Part shown: positions 1 to 11,237 of the stretch, in pieces
Layout of the letters: each line of letters begins with the position of its first letter
How positions within the stretch are numbered: position 1 is the stretch's first letter
Assembly (NCBI GenBank): GCA_050084515.1
Contig: CM114272.1
Coordinates: 496,001-560,000 of the forward strand
Length of the DNA stretch: 64,000 nt
Direction of reading: 5' to 3'
DNA from: Blasia pusilla
Taxonomy: Eukaryota; Marchantiophyta; Marchantiopsida; Blasiales
Notes under the pieces: model-generated
What the model saw: only the letters and a program-made list of their open reading frames with translations
Database searches by the model: none
Told to the model about the DNA's origin: nothing
Translations under genes and position numbers: made by a program

Positions 1-367
1 TGGTATCCAAGGGATGCTTGGCCTGCACTAGATACTACAGGATGAAGGCGAGGAGATTTCCTTGTATCACGCGTGACCCTGGAAGATTTCTCCAGGGTGG
101 GCCTACTGGATCTAGAGGTGGGTCTTTGATTCCGTGGGTGCACAATGTTAGAGTCAATTGGCTCATCTGAAAATACAGGCTCTACGTCAGGCCTAACCAG
201 CCTTTCCTCCATCATCTACAGACTCTGAGTCATTGGAGTCCACAATCTCCATATCCACACCTCCCTACACACATGTTCACCAAATGACCAATCATCTTAA
301 ATGCACAAGAGTAGAAACCATGCATAGAATGTACAAACTTAGCCTAATTTCAATGGAGAGGGATAAT

Positions 368-1039
368 TCAATGACTAGAATGAAAGGACAAGATTTGTAC
401 CCTGGACACAGCATCAGCAAGGCTACAGCCAAGTCCATCCACATACATACGTGTCACTTTCTCTCTCATTTTTGCTAGTACAAACGGTTTTTTTGCTTCT
501 TTCCAAACCCGGTAATTATACTTGAATCGAGGGACAAAGTATTGATCGCTAATGAACCAGGCATGCCGATGCACTCTGCGCATCCCATCTAATACTGCAA
601 GAGACTGCTCAACCTGTTGTTTTCTAGTCTCTAAACCTGCATCCCATCAAAAAGGTTCTTGCCTATCCATCATCCACACAACAGATAAGTGGTGGAACGC
701 AGCTCGACATCTCCAATATATCGCACGATGTACCCTATCAGTAGGTACATGGGAAGGGAGAAGCTTTTGACCGGCCTCTATCCATCCCCTCACTATGGTC
801 GTAGGGCGCACCAAAGCACTCTCCAATTCCTCCTTGGCCTTCTCAAACTCCTCCACCTTGGCTAAGCATGCCCATGAGGTTTGCTGGAAATCTGCAGTAC
901 GATGAGCTTCAAATGCAATCAGCAGATCAGTAAGTGCAGGCATGGGTACATACAGCCCGGCAGCCCTTCTCGCTTGGTCTTTGGCTTTGTTGAGGATAGC
1001 ATTCTTCTTTTGCCGCTTTCGGTTAGCCCAACGTTGCAA
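368..1039 (-). CDS. Unassigned minus-strand coding fragments
   Basis: Two open stretches on the minus strand (1039-647, 130 aa; 583-368, 71 aa) are separated by a short interval with stops. The first is rich in Lys, Arg, Ala and Glu near its start (RWANRKRQKKNAILNKAKD) and has no domain I recognise. The second is also basic and aromatic-rich. They may be exons or remnants of one gene that continues from the C2H2-bearing fragment at 1208-1510. Transposase origin is possible, but no catalytic motif is visible. Function unknown. Confidence 0.25.
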
Positions 1040-1207
1040 GACTGTGCCTTTAAGTCTGAGATTGGCAGAAGGATGGCAGAAGGATGTGTGTGAGTCCCTC
1101 CATAGAAGGGTGTGTGTGAGTCCCTACATGGAAATTTGCAGTATGATAGAGATTCTGACCCTTAAGCAAAACCAGGTAATTACATGAGCAATCTATCTAG
1201 GATTCAA

Positions 1208-1510
1208 TCACATAGTGGACCCACTCTTACCCTCGTCTTCATCGTCATCTTCTATGCCTTGAATATCAGCATCTGAATTCTTCTTCCCTGTGATACGAGG
1301 TGTTCCAGGCACTGGCCTAAGCCAGTGCGAAGCAAGGTGGGAGTTGAAAGCTTCCAACGTGCGGAAAAATTCAATGCACTTGGAGCACAAGAAAACGTAC
1401 TGCTTGTACTCCTCGCTGTAGCAATAGTGGACCCACTCCACTATTGCTACAGTGATGTTTGGTAAGCCTGCTTTTGAGAGGGGGTGGGCTTTTGCCCATA
1501 AACGCAGCAA
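1208..1510 (-). CDS. C2H2 zinc-finger protein fragment
   Basis: A 100-aa minus-strand frame contains one classical finger of the form C-x2-C-x12-H-x3-H (FLCSKCIEFF...HLASH, about residues 41-60), followed by an acidic tail (DDDEDEG). A single C2H2 finger normally binds nucleic acid or protein. The surrounding residues do not match a transcription-factor family I know. It lies in the same orientation as the fragments at 368-1039 and 1964-2653, so the three could be exons of one gene. A 15-bp inverted repeat lies inside the coding region, just before the finger. No splice junction was established. Confidence 0.35.
   Translation of the reverse strand: MLRLWAKAHPLSKAGLPNITVAIVEWVHYCYSEEYKQYVFLCSKCIEFFRTLEAFNSHLASHWLRPVPGTPRITGKKNSDADIQGIEDDDEDEGKSGSTM
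1416..1452. repeat. Perfect 15-bp inverted repeat (hairpin)
   Basis: CTGTAGCAATAGTGG at 1416-1430 and its exact complement at 1438-1452 flank a 7-nt loop. A partial copy of the central part (ATAGTGGACCCACTC) recurs near 1211-1225. The hairpin lies inside the C2H2 fragment. Confidence 0.75.
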
Positions 1511-1817
1511 ACATGTTTAGAGGCTCAAGGTAGGAGAGCTCTTTCTCCACGTCTCCCTTGTAAAATGGGCCCTATGTAACAACATTACCAACCATACAAG
1601 TAAGCATGAAATAGTTACCTTGGGCATTGAAAGACAACAAGCACGAGATGAGCATGCATTTCTCAGATGGAATTTTATTTTCCCGGATGAGAGCATACGC
1701 ATATCAAGTTTAGGCTTATGTGTTAACTAGTAAATATCAAACTAAATAAAAAAAGGAAGAGCTAGACGCAGGGCAATGAAAATTCGCCATTCGGAATACC
1801 AGTATTCCTAGGACGTG

Positions 1818-2006
1818 CCCATGACCGCCCAAACAAACCATCTAAAAGGTAGACATGAGGCTTTCCCATGACCACCCAACTCAAGTCGTCTACAAGGTAG
1901 ACCTGAGGCTTGCCCATCACCGCCCAAACAAGTCGTCGAAAAGGTAGACGACTGGCTTGCCCATCACCGCCCAAACAAGTCGTCTAAAAGATAGACGTGG
2001 GGCTTA
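1818..2006. repeat. Four tandem copies of a 47-48 bp unit
   Basis: Units start at 1818, 1865, 1913 and 1960, each opening with CCCATSACC and ending near AGGTAGAC..GAGGCTT. The unit length is not a multiple of three, so the minus-strand frame changes at each unit, yet each unit still yields a GKPHVYLLDDL-like peptide. The repeat overlaps the 3' end of the 229-aa minus-strand frame at 1964-2653, suggesting that the array arose from the tail of that coding sequence. Confidence 0.8.
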
Positions 2007-2653
2007 CCCCGAGCTAAATTCAGAATGGCCAAGGAGCTAATAACCTCGGATAAATCCACATGTTGGTCCTTTTCCAAGTGTAGCTGATCATCAATGTCAG
2101 TCTGGTCGATAAGGTAAATCCTTTTAGAAGTGACCCCAATCACCCAAGGGACGTTGCTGCTATCATCTACATCCTCTATGGCATTTAACCTCCACTTTAA
2201 TTGGATAGTGCATACTAATTCTAATACCATGTTTTGTTGTGATGCCTCCATCAGATTCTTGATGTCGTGAATCTTGTGGGCTGTCACCTTACCTCCGTCG
2301 TCACCAACTACAACAAACTCAGTGTTTCCTCTTTTCTGGAAATAGGAGTGAAACCAAACGTGATTTCCAACCAACCGTGCTTTCGGACTGAAAGCCACGT
2401 GGTACCCAGCATCCCTAACTGCCTGTTCTATGCAATGGTATGTATCTAGAGGGAACTCTAGAATGATCCAATCATCCAAATAACTACTGGATAGTAGATG
2501 TGTGCGTTTGCAAATAATATCTGCCAGATAGAAATGAGGGCATGAGTTTGTATGAATGATGGGGCTCACACATGTTTCAACCGACCCTTGATTGCCGGAC
2601 AGGAAACGTGTAATATTTTCTGGTTTCTTAACTAGCATATTCAAAGTCTGCAT
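1964..2653 (-). CDS. Hypothetical protein, 229 aa, truncated into tandem repeat
   Basis: This open minus-strand frame has a plausible protein composition but no family I recognise. It includes YLDDWIILEFPLDTY, a GDDGG turn, and a hydrophobic/charged stretch resembling VTSKRIYLIDQTDIDD. The last 15 residues come from the first units of the 47-bp repeat, so the natural C terminus is probably lost or the gene continues by splicing. It is in the same orientation as the downstream fragments at 1208-1510 and 368-1039. Likely a gene remnant or one exon. Confidence 0.3.
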   Translation of the reverse strand: MQTLNMLVKKPENITRFLSGNQGSVETCVSPIIHTNSCPHFYLADIICKRTHLLSSSYLDDWIILEFPLDTYHCIEQAVRDAGYHVAFSPKARLVGNHVWFHSYFQKRGNTEFVVVGDDGGKVTAHKIHDIKNLMEASQQNMVLELVCTIQLKWRLNAIEDVDDSSNVPWVIGVTSKRIYLIDQTDIDDQLHLEKDQHVDLSEVISSLAILNLARGKPHVYLLDDLFGR

Positions 2654-5346
2654 CCCATTTGCATCTAAGAACTAGACATTATTGGACATGATGCGAAACG
2701 TAGTACACTACAAGCCCTACAACTGAGGCAAATTCACATTCAAGACCTAGGTCGACAGTAGTGGCAGATTTGACAGCAGCAAGGAATTTGAACGCGCAAG
2801 GCTACCCTGCATGAATTGCAAATGATTCCCGGATCATGATTCCAAACAAACATGAAATGGTTACAACTTCAAAGAATTGGGTTGGACAATGGAGAAGGCT
2901 TACTAACCCTTATGGCTACAAACGCGGCTTTGTTGAAAGAAGTTGAAAGAAGTTCGGAAGGGTGTGGATGATGATAGTCTCTGTTGTTTGAGAAGGTCTA
3001 TCTTCGACCCTGCTTCTGAAACGTTACCACCATAGGATCAGGTGATCCAAAATTACGAAAGAGGCAGCTGCCAAAGGTTGCGGATACAGTTAGTGCATCG
3101 TGGTATGTAAGTATTCGGAAACACTCAAAGACAGGAAGGATATTTTAAAAAGTGCACACATACCAGCCGGAACTTTTTAAAATTTCCATTCCAACCACAA
3201 GCGAGGGATTTCTCCGCTCAAATTGATTAGTACTATCCACGTCAGAAAAAAAAAGCACAACAAAAATTACCAAACCTGTGTTGAACTACCTCAGACATGA
3301 TGTCTCATCATGATGTAATAACTGGAAATACACCTCACGAAATGTCTCGTGGAGTTGCCGCCTCCCATATCCTTTAGATTACTCGTTACCTAGTAGAATG
3401 CACTCCGTCTGAGCCGATGGTGTCTCCCAGAGCTAATTATTGATTATTTTGAAATGGGGCAGTGGTCGACGAGCCATCATGATAACTTGCTTTACCTACA
3501 TCATTCTACATTAGGATGCTTACCGATTCTAAATGTGAAGTTGGTAGCTTCAAAGAACTTCTTTTTCTAGACGCAAAACAGCCATGAAAGGAACTTGCTA
3601 AACGTCCACCTTCCCCATAGCTTTCATTCGCTTTTTACCTTCGGCTTGATGAAATGAAACACGCAAATCAGGAGCCATCTTAAGACTATCATAGCACTCA
3701 GCCAGAGCACTTAGCCAGAGCTGGCTATTGCATTGCTGATATAGCTTCACTGGCGATTACTTTCATACCTGTGCATGCCTGCAAAGGATATAATAATCAA
3801 AACACAGCGTGCATCCTGTAACAAATTTACAGCGAGGAAGGATTGATATTTCAAAGAGGAAGGATTTACTATATTGGAAATATGGATAATTTGAAGGCCC
3901 TCTAGCAAAAGAACTACCTCTAATAAGAAGGTACTTCTTCACGGCTAAAAATGAATGAACAAATGTCAAAGACTATCTACATAAGACTACTGTTGTTGTT
4001 CCCTCTTTAGCTGCTAGTACTGAAGAGGCATGTGAAAGCATGAACCCTATACGTACTTGGATAAAAGAAGATATAGATGAAGGTCCAGGTTCTTTTGTTG
4101 GATTGAAGATGAAATATGATACAAAAAAAGAGTAACCTTGAAATATCTCACAGAAAACCTCTCTATCCTACTTATAGATTGTGGGCAGAAAGAAGAGATC
4201 TACAGCCTTTGGGTCATAAGGGACTTACAAATGAACTCATGTTGAATCTAGGGATGATGGGCTTTCGAGTAAAGAAATCAAAAAGACACGCACGAAGGTA
4301 TGTTTATAAGCGGCATTTTTGTTAAGTCACATGTATATAACTACGATAATGTGATAGGAGCTCCACTTGAATTTGATTTAGAGAATGATACACCTTTGAA
4401 ACCAAGAAATCAAGTGACAGATACATATGAAAAATCAGTCTCTCAATATATTCCTCCACTAATTAATAAGCAAAGTCATTTTCTTTATAATGACTTATAC
4501 ACCTCATATATGAACTGTCTAAAATCTGGATGAATTTAGAAATGACATAGGTATGACTCCTTCAGAGTTCAAGAAATATGATGAATATGAGTCTTTTCAT
4601 ACTGTGGCCCAAGGGTTAGAAAAGTAATAGAGGGTACATTAATCCATAAACTTACATTGAATATGCATTCAGATAACACAAGTTAATATGCATTTGTCCA
4701 AAAGTTTGTATAACAACTTAACCTGGATGGGTATCTTGAATAGCTGTCTTGGTATGAGCTCTTTCAATTTTTGAGTCAAGGCTCGACATACATGATATGC
4801 CTGAAAGTGATCACGGAGAACGTTCAGGTTTTCTTCTCACTACAATTATTCATGAGTGTGTAGCAGAATCAGAATTGTGCATATAGGTCCTACAAATCTT
4901 CGGAACTGAAAGTATTGATTCAAAGCTCTGCTTCACTTTAGTCCATATATCCCTCATAACCGGATGTTCACTAACCGGTTCAAACGAAAATTATATCCGG
5001 TAAATAGATTCAAACTATTTTCATTGACTGAAAAGTAAATAGCCTGATGTCGGGGATTAGATAAGTTATTACAGGCATATGAAAATCAAGTTGGAGTCTG
5101 AATGTCTATTTACCTTGTCTCTGTGTACAATAGTTGCCACACGGTGTACATTAGGCGACACGATGGTGTTGTATGGGCGCGTGAAAAAATACAGAAATAC
5201 CAACCTGCTAATTGTCAAACATAGACAGAAAACGAGCTTTCGGCCGAAGCATAAGGCCGTGGCTATCTGTTCTTGGACCGATGGGGCGGCGTCGACTCAC
5301 TTTTTTCCGACTATTTGCCTCCTTTAGAATGCTTATAGGTTGACAT
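2654..5346. other. No supported gene; decayed fragments
   Basis: AT-rich DNA with short open stretches only. A plus-strand run from about 3975 to 4530 reads like disrupted protein sequence in several frames (for example NDTPLKPRNQVTDTYEKS at about 4387-4440). I could not assign it, and it is broken by stops. Nothing else is supported. Confidence 0.4.
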
Positions 5347-6610
5347 TGTCGTGTCGAGAGCCTTTCTTCGAGCAAGGGCGGGCCTTCTAGCTGCGGTAGA
5401 TGCGGTCGATGCAAGGTGAACTCTCTAAAAGTTCTCCTTTTTCAATAAAAAATTCTGATGTACACTCTCCATTCTCTCACGACAGGTATCACAAATGGAA
5501 GTGCCGAGGCGATCACTTCTTCGTAACATCGGACCCCGAAATTTCTAATTATAAAATCCCTATAAACTATTTTATGCTTGTACAGGAGGAAGATAGCACA
5601 ACTAGTGTTAAACCCTACTTGAGCAGGCCTATTGACATCCATGGGTCGCTATATAAGGACATACAAAGTACAATCCCATGTCCTTCCATATGTGACAATA
5701 GGAAGAATCACCGGAGTTGGAGATTGCATGACTTGATTCATGAACGCCTCCCCAAAATGATAAACTAAATATCCAGTGAACCAGTGTCTTTCTACAAAGA
5801 GTACCTTGACATGGTATGGATTGAGGAAAGGAAAGTCGGGCACAGCTCGTGCTCCATCCCTATCCATGCTTGACAGACATTCTTTTCTCTCCTCAAGAAT
5901 GGATTTTGGCGGAATTATTCTCCCAAGAGGGGTAATCCACTCTCATTGGGGAAGTAACAAGCCAAAACATTCACTATTTTAGTATGACTAAACTCCTCTA
6001 AGGTGACAAACCTCTCATCTCCCCACAGCACACACATCATACTCTAGAAACCTCTCGAAGAATAGACCATGATCAAGTTACTCTCCCAAGAGGGGTGATC
6101 CACTCTCATTGGAAGAGCAAGCAATCCCAAAGCCATACACTCAAGAGAGACTCGAGATGTGGAATAGAAGGTGATGAACCCTTGAAGGTCCCTCCTCTTT
6201 ATATACTCACAAGGGATCCACAAGAGTACGAAATAGAGCTTATCTTATCTTGTGCCACATGGCTTCCTCTCAAGGCTTAGCCAATCACATTTTGACACAA
6301 GTAGATTTCCTCTTATCTCTTCCAAAATATCCTCTTTTACCCACTTGATATTTTCAAATTACCCCAACTAACCTAGCCACCAACCAATACTACTTTTTCT
6401 TTTCATTAAAGAAACTACTTTACTTTTATGAAGTCATCTTTTATTTATTACCTCTTTTTCTAAAGTTGGGCCTGTATAAAAGAAGCACCATAAAGAGGTT
6501 TAAACATGGGGATTTCCTTTTCCTAAGCTAATTTACTTAATACTAATAAAACTCTATCTAACACTTAACGAGGAAGGAGTTTACACACTGGCTGATTTTA
6601 CTATACGACA
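5347..6610. repeat. LTR-like unit, copy 1 (1,264 bp)
   Basis: Begins TGTCGTG and ends TACGACA, giving 6-bp inverted termini (TGTCGT/ACGACA) typical of an LTR. It aligns along its length with 17441-18698. It contains TATA-like sites (CTATATAAGG near 5650 and CTTTATATAC near 6199). The immediate flanks (ACAT and ACGC) do not match, no primer binding site follows and no polypurine tract precedes, so it looks like a solo LTR whose target duplication has been lost or rearranged. Open frames inside it are incidental. Confidence 0.7.
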
Positions 6611-6807
6611 ACGCTGAGGCCTAATATTCACGTGTCAGGGCAGAGGGTGGGCAGACTGGGAAGAGCTAGTTCAATAAACACAGATTTGTAGCCAACTTGA
6701 ACGGCACACTGGAACTCGACACGGTGATAGGTGCCGTTGTTCCACTAGACATGCTTCAAGCTGAGGTGACACAATAGTGAGGCAAAGATCTCAAAATGAT
6801 ATAAGGG

Positions 6808-7575
6808 CCCTGCATCCGAGGAATTGTAGCTATCCACGAGTAGGACCACAACTCATTCTGAGTGAACACTCTCGCTCTGAACTGGTCAGACAAGAAGTTA
6901 AGACATGCGGCTTTCTCAACTGTAAACCGTGAATCACCAAAGAGACCGAGACCAACATCAGTGCGAGGGGAGAGGAAAGAACGCCACCTAGCTCACTACA
7001 GAAAATTTAAGACGATGGTGCTGCGAAAGCCATAGATAGCCGAGAAATTGTAAGAATCCACAAGTAGGACCACAACTCATTCTAAGTGAACACTCTCGCT
7101 TTGAATTGGTCAGACACAAAGTTAAGACATGCGGCTTTCTCAACTCTAAACCGAGAATCACCAAAGAGACCGAGACCAAGATCAGCGCGAGGGGAGAGGA
7201 AGGAACGCCACCTAGCTCACTATAGAAAATTTAAGACGATGGAAAGATACTGAAACACCAACCTGGATGGTTTCGCTCTGTGATAATACGATAAAATTCT
7301 AGCTGCATCCGAGGAATTGTAGGTATCCACAAGTAGGACCACAACTCATTCTGAGTGAACACTCTCGCTTTGAAGTGCTCAGACACAAAGTTAAGACATG
7401 CGGCTTTCCCAACTCTAACCGCTTATCAACCGATTGCATAGCCGAAAGCACACTACGTGGGAGACAAGGTTTCGGAGGTTTCGAAAGCCATAGATAGCCG
7501 CAGCTTTCCCAACTCTAAACCGTGATTCACCAAAGAGACCGAGACCGAGATCAGCATGAGGGGAGAGGAAGGATT
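6808..7575. repeat. Rearranged local repeats, about 200 bp, 3-4 partial copies
   Basis: Copies start near 6808, 7044 and 7304, with a further partial piece at 7503-7575. The shared core includes GTAGGACCACAACTCATTCT and ACCAAAGAGACCGAGACC. The first two copies extend to TTTAAGACGATGG, while the third stops early and the fourth keeps only the right half. Short blocks such as GCCATAGATAGCCG and GAGACGAGGTTTCGGAGG recur around them. This is probably a repeat scrambled by recombination; no coding signal seen. Confidence 0.7.
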
Positions 7576-7794
7576 AACAACGAATTCGATAGCGATTAGT
7601 CGTCTTACTGGAAATCTCTTGAGTTTTCTTCAGTGAGCTAGGCAGATATGCGCTAACACCCTAAACGCTTATCGACCGATTACATAGCCGAAAGCGCACA
7701 ACGCGGGAGACGAGGTTTCGGAGGTTTCACATAGGAAGGAGACGAGGTTTCGGAGGTTTCGGGTTGCGGGAGATGAGCAACAGTCTTTGGCGTT

Positions 7795-7935
7795 CGCTCG
7801 TCACCTTCACGCTCCGCCCGTCCGTCCGTGGATCCGTCTTGCCGTCCTGCCGTCCATCCGTCCTATCGCAGCGTCCGTCCGTCCGTCTGTCCGTCCATAC
7901 GCCAGCCGTCCATCGAACTCCGTCCGCTCCATCCC
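7795..7935. repeat. CCGT-rich degenerate microsatellite
   Basis: Runs of CCGTCCGTCCGT with interruptions, within GC-rich sequence. It gives open frames in several phases that are not credible genes. Confidence 0.7.
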
Positions 7936-8040
7936 CGCTGTCCGCTACCGTTATTACCGACCCTAATCCGTGTCGAATTGCCTGCGCCTAAGGCCTAATC
8001 TACGCGGCCTTAAACGCATGGCCGCGGCTATCTATGGCTT

Positions 8041-9230
8041 TCGGTTTTCCACCCCAACCTGTACCCCTAAAACCCCGGATAGGGAGCATTAGTGGGTGTA
8101 ATTTTACTTGCTATCCAGACTTGTCCCGGTTTGGGGTCGGCCCGGGAAGGCACCCGGGTCAATGATCGGGAGATGGGAGATCCGAGGTTACGAGTAGTCC
8201 TAGCATGTAAAATTTGAGAATTTTTTATTAATTTTAAAGTTTCCTACGAAAACGGGTTGGATTCGGAGAGTTCCTTTATATTTTGTATCTCAAAATGGCT
8301 TCAAAACTGGAATTACCGTTTCAGATCAAGCTGGAAATGTACGAGGTCCCGCGAAAAAACTCCCCAACGCTGATCCGGGTTACCCCGGAAGAAGAGGGGC
8401 GAGAGTTTTGCAATCAACGTATGTCACCTGCAAGCACTAACTCCATAGGATACCTTGGAAGAAATGAAAATGGGCATGAAACGATTCTTCTTGGGAGTCC
8501 CCCGGATAGAGAGATCCAAGGACCCCTAAGACCTTGGATAGGAGTATTAAGGGGTGTCAATTTAGTAGCTATCCGGAATCGTCCGGGTTCAGTGGCCGGC
8601 CCGAAAAGCCATCCGGCTACTCCCGAAAGAGGAGGGGCGGGAGATTTGTAACCGATGAATGTTAGCTGCAAACCTTAATTCCACGGGGTACCTGAAAAGA
8701 AACCAGATTTTGAGTCGCCATTCCCAAAAAAATTTCCCAACCAACTTGATCAGAAAAAGAATTTTCTGATTTTAATAGGCGATTATTCATAATCCTGGAT
8801 GTTTCCAATCATTTAGCTGATGTGAGATCAGTTCACCTCTCAAATCCACCACCACTAAATTTCTATTATTATTGGAAAAACACTTTTTTATCTTCAAACC
8901 TTTTTATTCACATTTAACCCAATAACTTAGAATTATTTTTGGGGGTGATAAGTTAGGAGTCCATTTAGGACCGGTTGGGTCCAGTCAAAGGTGTGTCAAG
9001 AATGGTGGTTAATTACGGCCTCTACAAGTTCTCATTTTTTTTCCCATCTAGACTATCTATGTGTTGTATGCACGTATATGTTGATTACTTTCTTACTAGT
9101 GTGGGCCAAAAGCCGCACACTAGTTCAATTTACCTATCATTAGCCTAGGTGGTGATAAAGAAATCGTTGAGGGAAAGATTTGAAAGAAAGAGATTAAATT
9201 GCCACACCAAGATTTCATACTTGCCATAGT
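8041..9230. repeat. Imperfect ~238-bp duplication in retroelement-leader-like DNA
   Basis: The stretch around GAAGAGGGGCGAGAGTTTTG (8391) recurs in diverged form at about 8629, 238 bp later, together with flanking TCCGGGTTA and GGTACCTG motifs. Sequence near 8711 (GAGTCGCCATTCCC) resembles leader sequence seen next to plant LTR-retrotransposon primer sites. The remainder to 9230 is AT-rich with no gene seen. Confidence 0.45.
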
Positions 9231-9240
9231 ACTTAAATTT

Positions 9241-9275
9241 CCTGACCCAGTCAGGGAAAGTCCGACTGGGTCAGG
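9241..9275. repeat. Perfect 12-bp stem hairpin
   Basis: CCTGACCCAGTC (9241-9252) and GACTGGGTCAGG (9264-9275) pair perfectly across an 11-nt loop, in AT-rich non-coding DNA. Confidence 0.7.
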
Positions 9276-9645
9276 ATAAGACAATGTTGCCCAAATTGGG
9301 AACTCCTAAATTCTAGAGTACTACAAAGAATTGCTATGCTTGCAGTGCAATTCTAATTGATATAAATATAAATTTAAAATTTTGCAAATACAAAAAATGA
9401 GTCGTAGCATAAAACGTTGCCCTATCACAGGTTCAGAAATAGGAAGGAGCTAGATAACCCTCTCCAAATGAAGAAGGCTTTTCCCTTAAGGTAAGTACAT
9501 ACTTACCATTTAGATGAAGGAACCTCTTTCTCAATAGTATAAATCTTAACCTAAATCACTTTCTTAATAGTATAAATGCCGGTTATAGGACACGTGCAGG
9601 TAAGGTATTAAAGTTGAGGTGGCTAGGATGGAACGTGTCATGCTC

Positions 9646-10408
9646 ATACATATCGCTATCACCGAACACACACAAAAACACGCACGATCCCATTCTAACT
9701 CATGGCATCCAAACAACGAGACAGGAAGTACCAAACTATCTCCAATAAAATCAATTAGATCTCTCTCCAATAAAAAATAAGGTCTCATAGCAATCTCTCT
9801 CTGGTGTGCACTCTCTCACATGTCAAACCAAACCCACTCTCCTAATGAGAGGCTTGGGTTACGCACACAAGGCAAGCAAGACCATAGCTCCGCCGCCTCA
9901 TGCCAAGAGGTTCAACAAAGAGAGAATGAGCTCTTAAGCTCTCTCTCCTTGAGGTATACCTTCCCCTCTCTCAAGCTCTCTCCATGGTAACCTATGCTCC
10001 CAAGTTTACTCCTTGGCTCTTGACCTGATGTAGGAGGTCAAGGGCCACTTTCCAAAAATAGAAACTCAATCATATACTCAAAATGGTACTTACTTACCAA
10101 AAAATAGTAAGTTCCTTAATATGGCTCCAAATGAGCCGGAACATAGGGAAAACTTTCTTTATCAGGTTTCCTAGGGCCTCAGCAGGTCATCCTTGACCTC
10201 CTAAGCTTGTCCTCCACTACTCATAAAGGCGCTCTTCTAGATCTCACCGATCTATCATAAAAGACGTGATGGTTGTTGTGCGTATACACATCGTTACACA
10301 ACATATATCGCTGTCACCGAACACACACACAAACACGCACGATCCCATTCTAACTCATGGCATCTAAACAACAAGACAAGAGGTACCAAACTACCTCCAA
10401 TCACCCCC
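9646..10408. repeat. Two direct copies of a ~105-bp gypsy 3'-region segment
   Basis: 9646-9747 and 10302-10408 share CACGCACGATCCCATTCTAA and neighbouring sequence. The same segment occurs reversed in the plus-strand gypsy copy near 15770-15835, and again in part near 16048-16110. These are parts of the untranslated or LTR region of that family. LTR limits could not be set. Confidence 0.6.
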
Positions 10409-10588
10409 CTAGCTGATGGTTAGGTCCTTCTAACTCTAGATAGCTATCTATCCCTACCTATCATGATATACATCTCTAGGACGCTAAAAGAAAAAAGGTC
10501 AGGTGCTCATGTTGCCCCATCGTTAGTCGTCTTCCTATCATCCATGTCACAGACAAAAGTTGGAATTGAAACCTACCTAGCATCTCCT

Positions 10589-11237
10589 CTATGTATATCT
10601 GCGACACATCCATCGTCCTCGAGGAACCCTAGTGAGAGATGGCGTCAGACATGCCATATGCCAACCTCTCGAATATCCATCACAGCCTAGCATCGTGGCT
10701 GCACCATGGGCAAAACCACACAACATAGAAAGCAAGCCTGTAGGAACTACTGCTAAGCTCAAATCTACTATACCATCAATGTTAGGAAGGTGACATGGCG
10801 CACAATTATGCACATAGTCCTTCCATACCATACCATCGCGTCCCTCCAACAAGAGAACACCGGATGGCAAAACGTCACGCACTCTCAAGATAGTGCGCCC
10901 TACAGTCACATCCAACGTCGTCAGTGTAGTCTGCTGAAAGTAGACATAATCCCCCTGATGAAACCTCCGGATAGTCGGTCGATAACCACCTCCCCGAATA
11001 GTCGCATACCTTAAGATATCCCGATGCTACGCAATCGCCAAGTTCTTGAACGGCATGGGCATCACTCTCCGAAACAACTCAGCCCTCTGAGAACACGCTT
11101 GCATCTATACATCAGGGACATCGAGGTCCAACACCTCACCAACATCTCGACGAATGGCCGTAGGTAAATCTAGCTCTCGGCCATATAAAAGCAAGTACGG
11201 TGAAAAAGTACGTGCTTGCTGAATCTGTATCTCATGC
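10589..11237 (-). pseudogene. Ty3/gypsy integrase C-terminus with PHD finger, antisense copy
   Basis: The minus strand encodes the tail of the same polyprotein seen at 14890-15547. It has the integrase 3' core (YLLLYGREL...IRRDVGEVL, about 11216-11120), then the C-terminal module with LPSGVLLLEGRDGM, then a PHD-like finger. Of the finger's C4HC3 ligands, the first pair, WHMAC and the WMC cysteine are recognisable, but the second pair reads GCDGY, with a Cys changed to Tyr, and the final Cys is also Tyr. At least one in-frame stop is present. The copy meets the plus-strand element head to head at about 11237. It is a broken fragment with no upstream domains left. Confidence 0.75.

Noticed and set aside
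5400-5982. Open stretches inside the first LTR unit
   Set aside because: Not conserved as frames in the second LTR copy.
7764-7991. 75-codon frame near 7.8 kb
   Set aside because: Built from a CCGT microsatellite.
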